Shown here: positions 8,605 through 17,791 of the stretch, in pieces
Layout: the number at the start of each line of letters is the position of its first letter
Numbering within the stretch: position 1 is the first letter of the stretch
From: Jutongia hominis
GTDB taxonomy: Bacteria; Bacillota; Clostridia; Lachnospirales; Lachnospiraceae
Length of the DNA: 32,483 bases
NCBI RefSeq assembly: GCF_014384965.1
Contig: NZ_JACRSW010000029.1
Coordinates: 1-32,483, forward strand
Direction of reading: 5' to 3'
Program-made: the position numbers and the translations under genes
The notes under the pieces: model-generated
Database searches by the model: none
Told to the model about the DNA's origin: nothing
The model's input: only the letters and a program-made list of their open reading frames with translations

Positions 8605-10041
8605 TTATATTTTTTTATCCGAGAAGTTGAATTTTTTTGGAATTCTTACACGAATCCGCGTTCCTTCACCATATTTCGACCAGATATCAATACCATATCC
8701 GGCACCAAAATATAAAACAAGCCGTCCTTGGACTGCTGCCAACCCAAAACCCACATTATTATTCTGCTTCAATCCTTCTTTCACTTCCTGTAAGCGTTCC
8801 TCTTTCATTCCGATCCCATCATCAAGCACCTGAATGATAATATCATCTCCCGCATCGTCAAATGTGATCGTAATCTTGCTCTGACCTCTCTTTTCCTTAA
8901 CACCATGGTAGAGTGCATTTTCCACCAACGGCTGTAATGTCAGCTTCGGCAGACTGATCATTTCAAACTCTTCCGGAAGATTGATCGAATATTCTAAGAT
9001 ATCACTATAACGGATCTGTTGGATTTCAAGATAGCTCTTCGTATGTAACACTTCATCAAATAGAGAAATAACATCCTCACCTTTTGATAAGGCGGTCCGA
9101 AAAAACATAGAAAGATGGGTCAGCATTTCAATTGCTTCATCATGCATATCAGCTTCTACCATCCATACAATCGTATCTAGTGTATTATATAAGAAGTGAG
9201 GACTTACCTGCGCCTGTAATAACTCTAGCTGTGTCATATGCTGTTTTCTTTCTTCCTCCTTGACATTTTCAAGTAATGTCTGGATACGTCGTGCCATTTT
9301 CTGAATACCCTGATCCAGATTTTTCACCTCAATCACATTTGTTTCAACCGGCAGGATTTCAAAATTACCATGTCCGACTTTTCGTACATTTTCGCTCAGG
9401 CAGCTGATCGGATGTGTAATCTCTTTTGCAAGCCGAAATGACTTTCTGACCATCCATGCTACAATCAAAGCTACGATCACACCGAGTATCGATCCTACTA
9501 TCATTATCCGAATAAACATATTATCCTCAACCTGCTTTAAATATCCGGCCTCATAATAGATATAATCTCCCATCGCACTTTGTATCAGCTCAGTCAGAAC
9601 ATAGACGTTACTGGTCAGTTGCTGCTGTCTGGAATCATAACTTTCTGTCTTGGACAGGACACGCATACGCTTTTTCAAATTCTTGCAATTTGCAATCACA
9701 CGATCAATCGCTTCTTTGCTTTCTTTGCGAACTGTCGTTTCCCGTAACTCTTGTGCTACACTGATCGCCTCATTAACATCCTGAATCGGCAATGTCTTCT
9801 GATCTACACTTCCTACGCAGTAATGATACATTTTCAGGTCCATATTTTCCTTAAAACTCAGACTAAACTTACTGCTAAGGTTCATATTGTGTGTGATCAC
9901 AGAATAATTTCCAATATAAATACATAAGAAAAAGAATACCAGCAGTATACAGAATACTAATGAAAGTGCAAGACTCCATATTAAATATTGCATTTTTGTA
10001 TTTAAGCTAAGTTCTTCGTATTTTACTCTTCTTTTTTTCAC
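8605..10041 (-). CDS. Sensor histidine kinase, YesM/LytS-type
   Basis: A 478-residue membrane sensor kinase. Transmembrane segments at residues 18-43 and 178-199 enclose a 130-residue extracellular helical sensor. A HAMP-like segment follows, then the His_kinase box SPHFLYNTLDT with phospho-acceptor H282, and the HATPase domain with LVENALYHGVKE and DDGIGMKEE. It starts with GTG in the GTGA overlap with the response regulator stop, so the pair is translationally coupled. This kinase class usually partners an AraC-type regulator and controls a neighbouring sugar ABC transporter, which is exactly what lies downstream. Confidence 0.92.
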   Translation of the reverse strand: MKKRRVKYEELSLNTKMQYLIWSLALSLVFCILLVFFFLCIYIGNYSVITHNMNLSSKFSLSFKENMDLKMYHYCVGSVDQKTLPIQDVNEAISVAQELRETTVRKESKEAIDRVIANCKNLKKRMRVLSKTESYDSRQQQLTSNVYVLTELIQSAMGDYIYYEAGYLKQVEDNMFIRIMIVGSILGVIVALIVAWMVRKSFRLAKEITHPISCLSENVRKVGHGNFEILPVETNVIEVKNLDQGIQKMARRIQTLLENVKEEERKQHMTQLELLQAQVSPHFLYNTLDTIVWMVEADMHDEAIEMLTHLSMFFRTALSKGEDVISLFDEVLHTKSYLEIQQIRYSDILEYSINLPEEFEMISLPKLTLQPLVENALYHGVKEKRGQSKITITFDDAGDDIIIQVLDDGIGMKEERLQEVKEGLKQNNNVGFGLAAVQGRLVLYFGAGYGIDIWSKYGEGTRIRVRIPKKFNFSDKKI

Positions 10042-11669
10042 TTGGCTGCCCCCTGATTACGATATTCACTTGGTGTACATCCCTGTGTTTTCTTAAACAA
10101 AAAACTAAAATAATGAGAATCTTTATAGCCAACCTCTAAAGCAATCTCACCGGAACGCTTGTCTGTGCATCGAAGCAGCTCTTTTGCTTTATTCATTCTA
10201 AGTCCTGTCAGATATTCAATAAATGTCTGGCCCATTTTCTGACTAAACATCGCACTAAAATGGTTTGCACTAACATTTGCCACACAGGCAACGGTGTTCA
10301 GCGTCATGTTTTCATCAGAAAAATTTTCTTCCATATATTGTACTGCACTTTGTAATACATTCTGGTATTTACCACGGCTTTTCTCTTCTCTAAGCTCGAT
10401 CGCTTTTTGCAACGCTTTCTTAATGCTTTCTTCGATCACCGACAGATCTGCCACCTGATTCATACCTGACGCTTCTAATAAAGAATTGTCGATCACATCT
10501 TTTTCATATCCCAGTTTCTGTAAAAAAGACACAATGCAAAAATGAATATTCAGCAAAATGTATTGACGAAACATTTTCGACTTTAATGCAGATTCTCCAA
10601 CCATCTGTATATAATTCTTTACAAAGCTGTCCGTTTCATCCTCCAATGCATTGCACAAAAAGTTCTGAAAAATTGTAGGATTGACTACGTTAGTATCGAC
10701 AGCAACTAAATCTTTTAATTCATTTTCCTCCGTATTATTTCCCAGAACCATATCAGAAGATATAACATGGGAATATCCAAAATAACGATATGCAAATATC
10801 TGCATTCCTTTCTCATAGCAATCAGGAAGCTGGCTTAATCGTTCTACGGGTTCTGAGGCACAAACGATCCACTCTAATCCACACTCATCCTTTTCCATGA
10901 TCTTTTGCAAAGTTTCCACACAATTCTTTGTTTTTCTCTGCATTGTATCATACTCACCGGTCAGCAACACAACATAACTAAACATCTGGTTGCGGAACAT
11001 ATATGTATTGGCTTCTACTTGCAATACATCATCAATCTGCTTTTGTACATCCGCTGCTTTCTGTGAATATCCCTGATCTACAGAATCAGAATCCTTGCTT
11101 GCCGCAAGAGAAAAGAACACAAGATTATAACTTTCAGCTGTAATATCAATTGAAAGCTGCTCTGCTTTTTCATAAATTTTCTGAAGATCCGTATGTTTCG
11201 TGACCAGCATTTCAAAGAAGTCTCTGCGTGAATTATTCTCATATTCTTTCATCTCACGCTCAAATTTTTTATAATAATCCTGTTGTCTGTCTTTCTCTTC
11301 AAAATCTTTCTGAATCTTTTTTAATACCTTCTCAAAATCCGCTCTTGCAATTGGCTTTAGCAAATAATCATCTACACCGATTGCAATCGCTTTACGTGCG
11401 TATTCAAAATCATCATATCCACTAACAATCACTATACGGATATTCGGAAATTCTTTTTTCACAATACTGCTTAATGTCAGTCCATCCATAAAAGGCATCT
11501 TAATATCTGTGATCAGGACATCCGGTTTGCTTTTACGAATCATAGGCAAGGCGATCTCACCATCTTTCGCCTTGCCTACTAACTCAAAACCATATTCTTT
11601 CCAGGGAATCATTCTTTCTAATGCTTCCCTGATCACAATTTCATCTTCAATCAAAAAAACTTTAATCAT
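10038..11669 (-). CDS. Response regulator with AraC-type DNA-binding domain, YesN-like
   Basis: A 543-residue two-component regulator. The receiver domain (residues 1-125) has acidic residues E9/D10, phospho-acceptor D55 in ITDIKMPFMDG and the conserved K near 104 (LLKP). A long middle region of about 300 residues is seen in YesN relatives. The C-terminal 100 residues are a double helix-turn-helix AraC domain (ANVSANHFSAMF and the closing GYKDSHYFSFLFKKTQGCTPSEYR). RBS AGGAGC precedes the ATG. It probably activates the ABC operon promoter near 8530. Confidence 0.92.
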   Translation of the reverse strand: MIKVFLIEDEIVIREALERMIPWKEYGFELVGKAKDGEIALPMIRKSKPDVLITDIKMPFMDGLTLSSIVKKEFPNIRIVIVSGYDDFEYARKAIAIGVDDYLLKPIARADFEKVLKKIQKDFEEKDRQQDYYKKFEREMKEYENNSRRDFFEMLVTKHTDLQKIYEKAEQLSIDITAESYNLVFFSLAASKDSDSVDQGYSQKAADVQKQIDDVLQVEANTYMFRNQMFSYVVLLTGEYDTMQRKTKNCVETLQKIMEKDECGLEWIVCASEPVERLSQLPDCYEKGMQIFAYRYFGYSHVISSDMVLGNNTEENELKDLVAVDTNVVNPTIFQNFLCNALEDETDSFVKNYIQMVGESALKSKMFRQYILLNIHFCIVSFLQKLGYEKDVIDNSLLEASGMNQVADLSVIEESIKKALQKAIELREEKSRGKYQNVLQSAVQYMEENFSDENMTLNTVACVANVSANHFSAMFSQKMGQTFIEYLTGLRMNKAKELLRCTDKRSGEIALEVGYKDSHYFSFLFKKTQGCTPSEYRNQGAAK

Positions 11670-11700
11670 CTTACCATGCTCCTATCTTATAACCTGCCGG

Positions 11701-13566
11701 TTATTCGATGGCGATAAACTTATCTGTCTCTCCTCTAAGATCCGCAGTAATCTCCTGATTGACGATCATTTCTTTGTTGACACTACCCATCTCGTCTACC
11801 AGATCAGCTGCACTGCGTGCAGCATTTGATACTCCGGTCGAACTTTCTGCTATGATACGGGAAATGTTTTCCATTGAAGTTCCCATCTTCTCCATCTCTG
11901 TCTTGAGATTATCTGACTTTTCAGAGAAACCATTCATCTTATCATTGATGTATTTTGCGTCCGTCTGATACTGACGGCTTGCTGTTACAAATGATTCATA
12001 ATCCGGCAGAATTCTTGTATTTGTATATTCTACCATATTGTTGGCGTTATTGGCTAATTCATTTACAGCTTCGATTACCATTTGATTGATTTCCTGAATC
12101 TGACCAACTGTACTTTTAGTAGACTCTGCAAGCTGACGGATCTCATCTGCTACTACTGCAAAACCTCTGCCCGCTTCTCCGGCTCTTGCAGCTTCAATTG
12201 ATGCATTTAATGCAAGCAGGTTTGTTTTGCCTGAGATCTTTAAGATCTGATCTGTCAGATCGTTGACCTGTGATACATTTTTGCTATTTTCAATTGCCTG
12301 CGTCAACTTTTCTGTAATCCCTTTGATCATTCCATCGGTGTCTACTTTATTTGTAACAGCATTTGTCTCCAATGCAGTCGCTCTTTCTGCCATCTCAACA
12401 GAATAACCATTCAGGTTATCGGAAGTATCTGCCATTTCAGCAACATCTCCCTGAATCTCACCGGTTGCATCAGACATACTCCCTACATTTGAGTCGACTT
12501 CTTCCATCGTAGCCGACAACTCTTCCATTGACGCAGAAATATCACATAAATTTTCGTTTACATGTCCGGAACTTTCTGCCACATTATCCACTACCGTATT
12601 CATCTTTTGCGTATTATGAATAATATTGGTCATAACATTTTGTAATGTTTCAATAAAGATATTGATTCCTTTTGCAAGCTGACCAATCTCATCCTCTGAT
12701 TTTTCTGTCAGTCGAACCGTCAGATCACCTTTCTCCTGCTGAATACCTTCTACAACTCTGTTAAGCTGTGTATGTGCATGTACCAGCGGCGTCACAATCG
12801 TACGGTTACAAATGATTACAGCAACTCCTAAAATAACAGCAATAATCGCCAACATAACTATTGCAATTGCAACAGAGCTATAATAGCTTGCTTTTTGTGC
12901 ACTGACACCGGAATCAACACTTTCCTTGCTCTGGTCACGTAACTGTGCCAAAATATCGCACATCTCGTCTGACATTGTTGTAAGCTCTCCATTTGTCATA
13001 CGGATTGCACCTTCATTGTTTCCACTTTTACTCATGCTGATTGACATTTCATAGTTGTCAAGATAGGAAACCAGCTTCTTTTGGAAATCCTGATATAATT
13101 TTACTGCCTTATCTTCTGTCAGTGAATCTTCCAATGCTTTACTGTACTTGTTTACACTTTTCTTAGATGCCTCCATCGACTTTTCAATCGTATTCTGCCC
13201 ATCTTCTTCTGCAAGACAATGTTGCAGCATCATTTTTTGCAGCATCGTAAATTCCTGTGATAACGAGTCAACTTCCATTATGTTTTCTAAATAGGTATCA
13301 GAGATCTTTTTACTTGACTGCTGTACGCGTCCGAGACTGCCAATACTGATAAAGCATGAAACAATACCAAGCACAGCGATGCCAAAGATCGGAACAAGAA
13401 TCTTTACACGTACACTATGACTCATCTTTGTCTTAAATTTTGATGATACATTTCCCTTTTGTACCTTTTTCGGTGCTTTAACCTTTTGTACTGTATTTAT
13501 CGGTGCTTTTTCTTTTTTTACATTCTCTTTTTTGTTTGAAAAAATAATCTTATCTCTTTTTTTCAT
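11701..13566 (-). CDS. Methyl-accepting chemotaxis protein
   Basis: A 621-residue chemoreceptor when started at the ATG at 13566, which follows GGAG at 8 bases; an upstream in-frame ATG at 13641 lacks a ribosome site. The basic N-terminal 50 residues precede TM1 (55-77). A periplasmic-style four-helix sensor (78-229) is followed by TM2 (230-254), HAMP (255-310) and a long cytoplasmic coiled coil. The signalling tip ([19 protein letters not shown] and on, residues 448-480) is intact, so it should contact CheA and CheW. It lies only 31 bp upstream of the response regulator gene on the same strand, suggesting joint expression of taxis and sugar uptake. Confidence 0.93.
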   Translation of the reverse strand: MKKRDKIIFSNKKENVKKEKAPINTVQKVKAPKKVQKGNVSSKFKTKMSHSVRVKILVPIFGIAVLGIVSCFISIGSLGRVQQSSKKISDTYLENIMEVDSLSQEFTMLQKMMLQHCLAEEDGQNTIEKSMEASKKSVNKYSKALEDSLTEDKAVKLYQDFQKKLVSYLDNYEMSISMSKSGNNEGAIRMTNGELTTMSDEMCDILAQLRDQSKESVDSGVSAQKASYYSSVAIAIVMLAIIAVILGVAVIICNRTIVTPLVHAHTQLNRVVEGIQQEKGDLTVRLTEKSEDEIGQLAKGINIFIETLQNVMTNIIHNTQKMNTVVDNVAESSGHVNENLCDISASMEELSATMEEVDSNVGSMSDATGEIQGDVAEMADTSDNLNGYSVEMAERATALETNAVTNKVDTDGMIKGITEKLTQAIENSKNVSQVNDLTDQILKISGKTNLLALNASIEAARAGEAGRGFAVVADEIRQLAESTKSTVGQIQEINQMVIEAVNELANNANNMVEYTNTRILPDYESFVTASRQYQTDAKYINDKMNGFSEKSDNLKTEMEKMGTSMENISRIIAESSTGVSNAARSAADLVDEMGSVNKEMIVNQEITADLRGETDKFIAIE

Positions 13567-13698
13567 ACGATATCTCCATTTCCTGACAGACAAACTGTAA
13601 TAATCACTTGCAAAACACTTCCTGTAAAAGCTTTGTAACAATCTGCTGTCATTCTGTTTTCCTTTTTCATATAAGTGCTTTTTCTATCTTCTTTTTAC

Positions 13699-13727
13699 AG
13701 TATAACATTTTCATAGATAGGAAATGG
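13699..13727 (-). promoter_or_regulatory. Extended -10 promoter of the chemoreceptor / two-component genes
   Basis: On the minus strand TGTTATACT (13707-13699) is an extended -10 (TG-N-TATACT). The -35 position (13727-13722) is weak. It lies about 130 bp before the chosen start of the chemoreceptor. Confidence 0.45.
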
Positions 13728-13885
13728 ATGTTTTTTTATCTGAATTGTTAGTTTTTTTACGATGAATGTGTCGAAAAATGGTATTTTTCGTCTTTATATA
13801 CGCTAAATTCACCAAAAAAACTTATAGTCTCGCAATGTGTGACCGATGCAAAGCATCTGCATTTTGGGGTGATCTGTTCACAAAA

Positions 13886-13923
13886 ATAAGGAGACAAAAA
13901 AGATTCCTCTTTTGTCTCCTTAT
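13886..13923 (-). terminator. Terminator downstream of araD
   Basis: A 14-bp perfect stem (13886-13899 with 13910-13923, ATAAGGAGACAAAA and its complement) is followed on the minus strand by TTTTTG. The stretch 13567-14146 has no convincing gene; 13924-14090 is very T-rich on the plus strand with repeated GTTTTTTG/GAATTT-like words. Confidence 0.75.
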
Positions 13924-14096
13924 GATTCGGTTTTGAATTTGAGTTTTAAGTTTTTTGTTTGAATTTTATTTTACATTTTAATTTGCGTTTGCATTCTTGA
14001 TTTTTAAGTTTTTTGAAGACTGCATTTCCGGTTTAACATATTGATCTTAAACTTTTTGTTTGAAATTCCTGCCTTCTTTCTCGTTATTTCGTGTCC

Positions 14097-14150
14097 CTAG
14101 TGTGCTGACCTATTCATATTTAGCTAAATAGCAACATGCCGGTACACTAG
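14097..14150. other. Stem-loop overlapping the araD stop codon
   Basis: CTAGTGT (14097-14103) and ACACTAG (14144-14150) are exact inverted repeats that enclose a second palindrome TATTTAGCTAAATA (14117-14130). The outer arm contains the araD stop codon. It may be a 3' mRNA stabiliser or part of the termination region. Confidence 0.4.
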
Positions 14151-14842
14151 TTCTGTCCATAATAGGCATTTGCTCCATGTTTACGATAGAAATGCTTATC
14201 ACGAATGCTATCCGGTGCCGGAAGCACTTTTGGATTGATCAGTTCGGTCTTTGTAGCCATCTTAGCAACTTCTTCCAGTACAACCGCATTATGCACAGCT
14301 TCTGCTGCATCCTTACCCCATGTAAATGGTCCGTGGTTCTTACAAAGAACGCCCGGTGTATGCATTGGATTTAACTTTCTTTCTTCAAAAGTCTCAATGA
14401 TAACAAGTCCGGTGTTTTTCTCATAAGCAGAATCAATCTCTTCCGGTGTCAGGCTTCTTGCGCAAGGAATCTCACCAAAGAAATAATCTGCGTGTGTTGT
14501 TCCATATAAAGGAATCGAACGTCCTGCCTGTGCCCATGAGGTTGCTTCCGGTGAATGCGTATGCACAACACCCCCGATCTCAGGATATTTCTTATATAAT
14601 ACCAAATGCGTCGGTGTATCAGAAGATGGTTTGTAGTCTCCTTCAATCTTATTACCCTCTAAGTCCATTACAACCATATCTTCCGGTTTTAATTTATCAT
14701 AATCCACACCGCTTGGCTTAATTACAAAATATCCGCTTTCTCTGTCAATACCGCTGACATTGCCCCATGTATATGTGATAAGCCCTCTCTTTGGCAGTTC
14801 CATATTGGCTTCATATACCTGTTTTTTTAATTCTTCTAACAT
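14147..14842 (-). CDS. araD: L-ribulose-5-phosphate 4-epimerase
   Basis: A 231-residue class II aldolase-fold enzyme, the same length as E. coli AraD, converting L-ribulose 5-phosphate to D-xylulose 5-phosphate in L-arabinose breakdown. The start at 14842 (MLEELKKQV) matches the AraD N-terminus; an ATG nine bases upstream sits too close to the AGGAGG. Seen: TWGNVSG at 25-31, KPSG at 42-45, zinc ligands D75, H94, H96 and H170 at the positions expected from E. coli (each offset by one), and the [13 protein letters not shown] segment. It follows the kinase gene with a 155-bp spacer. No araA is in the window. Confidence 0.95.
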   Translation of the reverse strand: MLEELKKQVYEANMELPKRGLITYTWGNVSGIDRESGYFVIKPSGVDYDKLKPEDMVVMDLEGNKIEGDYKPSSDTPTHLVLYKKYPEIGGVVHTHSPEATSWAQAGRSIPLYGTTHADYFFGEIPCARSLTPEEIDSAYEKNTGLVIIETFEERKLNPMHTPGVLCKNHGPFTWGKDAAEAVHNAVVLEEVAKMATKTELINPKVLPAPDSIRDKHFYRKHGANAYYGQN

Positions 14843-14997
14843 GCTTGTCATTCCTCCTTGTAACGTTTCATTTCTCTCTACAAACGATTGATCGGTTTAT
14901 CAAAAACAATAAATCCGTGTATTCTTCTTTTGATCCGATCCATTCCATCATGAATCATTGTATTTTTTGATTCATTCTCAAAAATGCATTTTCATGC

Positions 14998-16587
14998 CTA
15001 CAGATTTTCTACGGCTGCTCTTTCCACAGCAAGTCCTTTATTATAACGTACTAAGAAATCATCAAAGCCTTTTACATCTTCTGCATCCGGCTCTAATGTT
15101 GTTCCGCTCTGTCCGACAAATACTTTGTTGCTCAGATAATCTGCTAATGATTCGTTATCTTTATTTACAGCAAGATATTGTGCTAATACGGCAATGCCCC
15201 ATGCACCACCTTCACTTGCCGTATCCATAACGGTTACCGGTGTATCCATAGCTGCTGCCATAATTTTCTGACCTGCTACCGGCACAGTAAAGAAACCGCC
15301 ATGTCCGTAAATCTTGTCTACCGGAACTTTCTCTTCTTTCAGAAGGATATCCAGTCCGTTCTTTAATGCACCTAATGCCGTAAACAAATGTACTCTCATA
15401 AAGTTTGCAAGACTCACATTGTCATTTGCATGTCTGACAAATAACGGGCGGCCTTCATCGAATCCGGTAATGCTTTCTCCTGAGAAATAGTTATATGCCA
15501 AAAGTCCGCCACAATCCGGCTCGCCTTTTAATGCAACCTGGAAAAGCACTTTGAACAGTTCTGTCATATCTACTTCCATACCCATTGCCTCTGCAAATTC
15601 CTTGAAAAGATTTACCCATGTATTGATATCAGAAGTACAGTTATTACAATGTACCATGGCAACCAGATCACCAACCGGCGTTGTCACAAGATCGATCTCT
15701 GTATGAAGTTTCTTTAACTCTTCTTCCATAACGATCATCGCAAAGACAGAAGTACCTGCCGATACATTTCCGGTACGGACTTTTACGCTGTTTGTCGCTA
15801 CCATTCCGGTTCCGGCATCGCCTTCCGGCGGACACATTGGTGCACCGGCTTCTAATGTACCTGTCGGATCAAGCATCTTAGCGCCTTCGGCTGTCAAGGT
15901 GCCCGCTTCCTGACCTGCAACCAGAGATTTCGGAAGAATGTCTTTTAACTTCCAGTCAAAATGATATAGTTCTACTAAACGATCAAATTTCGCAATTTTA
16001 TCTTCATCATAATCTTTTGTCTTACAATCAATCGGAAACATACCGGAAGCATCACCCACTCCAAGTACTTTCTGACCGGTAAGCTGCCAGTGGATATATC
16101 CGGCAAGTGTTGTAAAGAATGTAATATCTTTTACGTGGTCTTCTTTCTTTAAGATTGCCTGATACAAATGAGAAATACTGTAACGCTCCGGTACATTGAC
16201 CTGAAACTCTTGCGTCAGCTTCGCTGCCGCCTCTTCTGTCATTGTATTACGCCATGTTCTAAATGGTACAAGCAATTCATCTTTCTTATTAAATGCCATA
16301 TAACCATGCATCATTGCACTAATACCGATTGAAGCAACCTTCTTTAATGGCAGGTCATATTTCTCTTTTACATCCTTTGCTACTGCTGCATAACATGCCT
16401 GTAATCCTGAATGGATCGCATCCAGGCTGTATGTCCAGATACCATCAACTAACTGGTTCTCCCAATGAAAGCCTCCGACAGCCAATGTTTCACAATTTTC
16501 ATCCACCAAAACAGCCTTAATACGCGTAGAACCAAATTCAATACCAAGTGCTGCCTTTCCGTTCATAATACTTTCTTTTGCGTTCAT
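14998..16587 (-). CDS. FGGY-family carbohydrate kinase, probable ribulokinase
   Basis: A 529-residue sugar kinase. The phosphate-1 motif GIEFGSTRIKAVL is near residues 15-27. The C-terminal half carries the FGGY ATPase domain, with the adenosine-motif-like GHGGFFTVPVAGQ around 435-447 and GGAWGIAVLA following. It is a cytoplasmic enzyme that would phosphorylate L-ribulose (or a similar ketose) to feed AraD encoded next. It is not the classical AraB sequence type, so ribulokinase is inferred from the neighbour and family. RBS GGAGGG lies eight bases before the ATG. An AraR-like operator overlaps its promoter. Confidence 0.82.
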   Translation of the reverse strand: MNAKESIMNGKAALGIEFGSTRIKAVLVDENCETLAVGGFHWENQLVDGIWTYSLDAIHSGLQACYAAVAKDVKEKYDLPLKKVASIGISAMMHGYMAFNKKDELLVPFRTWRNTMTEEAAAKLTQEFQVNVPERYSISHLYQAILKKEDHVKDITFFTTLAGYIHWQLTGQKVLGVGDASGMFPIDCKTKDYDEDKIAKFDRLVELYHFDWKLKDILPKSLVAGQEAGTLTAEGAKMLDPTGTLEAGAPMCPPEGDAGTGMVATNSVKVRTGNVSAGTSVFAMIVMEEELKKLHTEIDLVTTPVGDLVAMVHCNNCTSDINTWVNLFKEFAEAMGMEVDMTELFKVLFQVALKGEPDCGGLLAYNYFSGESITGFDEGRPLFVRHANDNVSLANFMRVHLFTALGALKNGLDILLKEEKVPVDKIYGHGGFFTVPVAGQKIMAAAMDTPVTVMDTASEGGAWGIAVLAQYLAVNKDNESLADYLSNKVFVGQSGTTLEPDAEDVKGFDDFLVRYNKGLAVERAAVENL

Positions 16588-16722
16588 CGTAAAATCCCTC
16601 CATTTCTTTTATTTCCCTGATCATGCTTCCTGCCATCCGGCTTTTTATCATGATCCTTATCTCTTCCTGCAAACTTTTCCATCCTTGCAAATCATCTGAT
16701 ACTACTATGTTACAACGTGTCC

Positions 16723-16738
16723 GCTTGTATTTACAAGT
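16723..16738. promoter_or_regulatory. AraR-like operator upstream of the kinase-araD genes
   Basis: GCTTGTATTTACAAGT has symmetric arms CTTGTA and TACAAG around a two-base centre, close to the known Bacillus AraR consensus ATTTGTAcgTACAAAT. It overlaps a candidate minus-strand -35 (TTGTAA) about 140 bp before the kinase start. It suggests arabinose-dependent derepression. The rest of the 16588-16920 spacer holds the cotJ promoter on the other strand. Confidence 0.55.
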
Positions 16739-16859
16739 TGTTTTTTTCTCCTTTTTGTTTAATATTTTATGCCCAAAAGCTTTCTTTTGTATTTTTAGGC
16801 AAAAACATGCCGGAAAAGATATTGTAGCACATTTTATCCAAACTTACATATATATGTGT

Positions 16860-16886
16860 TAATACGATTTTTATGCTTCATACGAT
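16860..16886 (+). promoter_or_regulatory. Candidate sigma-E promoter of the cotJ operon
   Basis: CATACGAT (16879-16886) differs from the sigma-E -10 consensus CATACAAT at one place. TAATACG (16860-16866) resembles the -35. The 12-base spacing is slightly short. The cotJ operon is known to be sigma-E dependent in Bacillus subtilis. It lies 35 bp before cotJA. Confidence 0.5.
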
Positions 16887-16920
16887 CATTTCGCAGAGCA
16901 TATAAGAAAGGACTTTCAAT

Positions 16921-17145
16921 ATGAGAAACATGAACCAAAGACCAAACTGTGATGCATGCTCAAGCCAGTATAATGATCCTCTTCGCGGTATGCCTCTTGC
17001 CATGGCATATGTCCCATGGCAGACATGGTGCAAAACCTATGATCCGCAAAAAGGATTAAGCTGTGGAACGATTTTCCCACCTTTGAACCTGCCATTTTAC
17101 GGATGTATTCCGAGAGGATGCAACCAGCGAGGAGGTGCCTTATGA
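16921..17145 (+). CDS. cotJA: Spore coat associated protein CotJA
   Basis: A 74-residue protein with the CotJA signature MPLAMAYVPWQ, then a tyrosine, then GTIFPPLNLPF near the C-terminus. It is a small spore-coat component made in the mother cell. RBS AAAGGA lies eight bases before the ATG. Its stop overlaps the cotJB start by four bases (ATGA). Confidence 0.93.
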   Translation: MRNMNQRPNCDACSSQYNDPLRGMPLAMAYVPWQTWCKTYDPQKGLSCGTIFPPLNLPFYGCIPRGCNQRGGAL

Positions 17146-17405
17146 CAAACGAACAGCATCAGCTTTTAATGTATATTGATCAGATCAGCTTTGCTTTGGA
17201 TGATACAGTGCTTTTCCTTGATACACATCCTTGTGACACGGAAGCACTTGCTTATTATCAGGAATTAAAAGAGGAGCGGAAGATGGCAATGGAAAAATAC
17301 GCTTCCAAATTCGGTCCATTGCAAAATGATAATGTAAAATGTGGCTGCTCCTGGAGCTGGGTTGAAACTCCGTGGCCTTGGGAATTAGAAGGGAGGGATT
17401 GCTAA
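17142..17405 (+). CDS. cotJB: Spore coat protein CotJB
   Basis: An 87-residue protein of the CotJB family, recognised by LLMYIDQISFALDDTVLFLDTHP and the C-terminal WSWVETPWPWE. The start at 17142 follows GAGGAGGTG and lies in the ATGA overlap with cotJA. In-frame codons upstream at 17103 belong to the cotJA overlap and lack a ribosome site. Its TAA shares one base with the cotJC start. Confidence 0.93.
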   Translation: MTNEQHQLLMYIDQISFALDDTVLFLDTHPCDTEALAYYQELKEERKMAMEKYASKFGPLQNDNVKCGCSWSWVETPWPWELEGRDC

Positions 17406-17719
17406 TGTGGAATTATGAAAAGAGATTACAATATCCTGTGCATATTACACGCACAAATGCAAAAGCAGCACAGATAATAATGAGCCAATACGGTGGTCCT
17501 GACGGTGAAGCCAGTGCATCCATGCGTTATCTGACCCAGCGTTATTCAATGGAAAACCGGGCTGTCATTGGCACATTGACCGATATAGGGATATCCGTTA
17601 TGATAGCGACCACTATCTTAACACATATAAAATGCATTATCTTGATGCATAATGCATATAAAATAGAGTTTTTCACGGATTTGGATTCGGACAAAACGGT
17701 AATAATTTTACCGTTTTAG
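17405..17719 (+). CDS. cotJC: CotJC, 5' part, interrupted after codon 62 (chimeric reading frame)
   Basis: The first 62 codons are the N-terminus of CotJC, a manganese-catalase-like spore-coat protein (normally about 190 residues): MWNYEKRLQYPV, QYGGPDGEASASMRYL and the end TLTDIG. At that point the sequence departs from the family and runs 42 unrelated codons into the element's left end, stopping at 17719. The fragment retains the first metal-ligand glutamate (in GGPDGE) but lacks the E-x-x-H pair that follows TDIG. The missing remainder is at 32347-32483. RBS GGGAGGG precedes the ATG. As it stands the product should be inactive; excision of the element would restore it. Confidence 0.93.
   Translation: MWNYEKRLQYPVHITRTNAKAAQIIMSQYGGPDGEASASMRYLTQRYSMENRAVIGTLTDIGISVMIATTILTHIKCIILMHNAYKIEFFTDLDSDKTVIILPF
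17579..17589 (+). repeat. attL core of the cotJC intervening element
   Basis: ACCGATATAGG, identical to 32347-32357 in direct orientation and in the same codon phase of cotJC (T-D-I-G). Left of it is cotJC, right of it is element DNA. On the element side, 17591-17612 forms one arm of the reconstructed attP inverted repeat. Confidence 0.88.
17591..17612 (+). repeat. Left-end arm of the attP inverted repeat
   Basis: The reverse complement of this segment matches 32333-32354 at 17 of 22 positions, including ten consecutive bases (ATAGCGACCA, 17603-17612, against TGGTCGCTAT, 32333-32342). In the excised circle the two arms flank AGGG. Confidence 0.75.
17632..17657. repeat. ATGCAT-rich inverted repeat inside attL
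   Basis: ATGCATTAT (17632-17640) and ATAATGCAT (17649-17657) are exact inverted repeats with a third ATGCAT between (17645-17650). They lie 43-68 bp inside the left boundary and could bind an accessory or directionality protein. Confidence 0.4.
17693..17717 (+). terminator. Hairpin at the end of the chimeric cotJC frame
   Basis: AAAACGGTAA (17693-17702) pairs with TTACCGTTTT (17708-17717), and the stem overlaps the stop codon at 17717-17719. The downstream bases are only moderately T-rich. It would end cotJ transcription inside the element's left end. Confidence 0.6.
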
Positions 17720-17763
17720 ATTGCAATTTTTGGTTTTTCATGTCGATTAGTGTTATTTTTTGC

Positions 17764-17791
17764 AAAAAGTGGCGGTTTCCCGCCACTTTTT
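17764..17791. terminator. Bidirectional terminator between cotJ and the recombinase
   Basis: AAAAAGTGGCGG (17764-17775) pairs with CCGCCACTTTTT (17780-17791) across a short loop. With T runs in both directions it serves the recombinase (its stop overlaps at 17790) and transcripts coming from cotJ. Confidence 0.85.

Noticed and set aside
17591..17719. The 42-codon extension of cotJC as a genuine protein domain
   Set aside because: It is element-end DNA read by chance in frame, with no homology pattern and ending in a hairpin.
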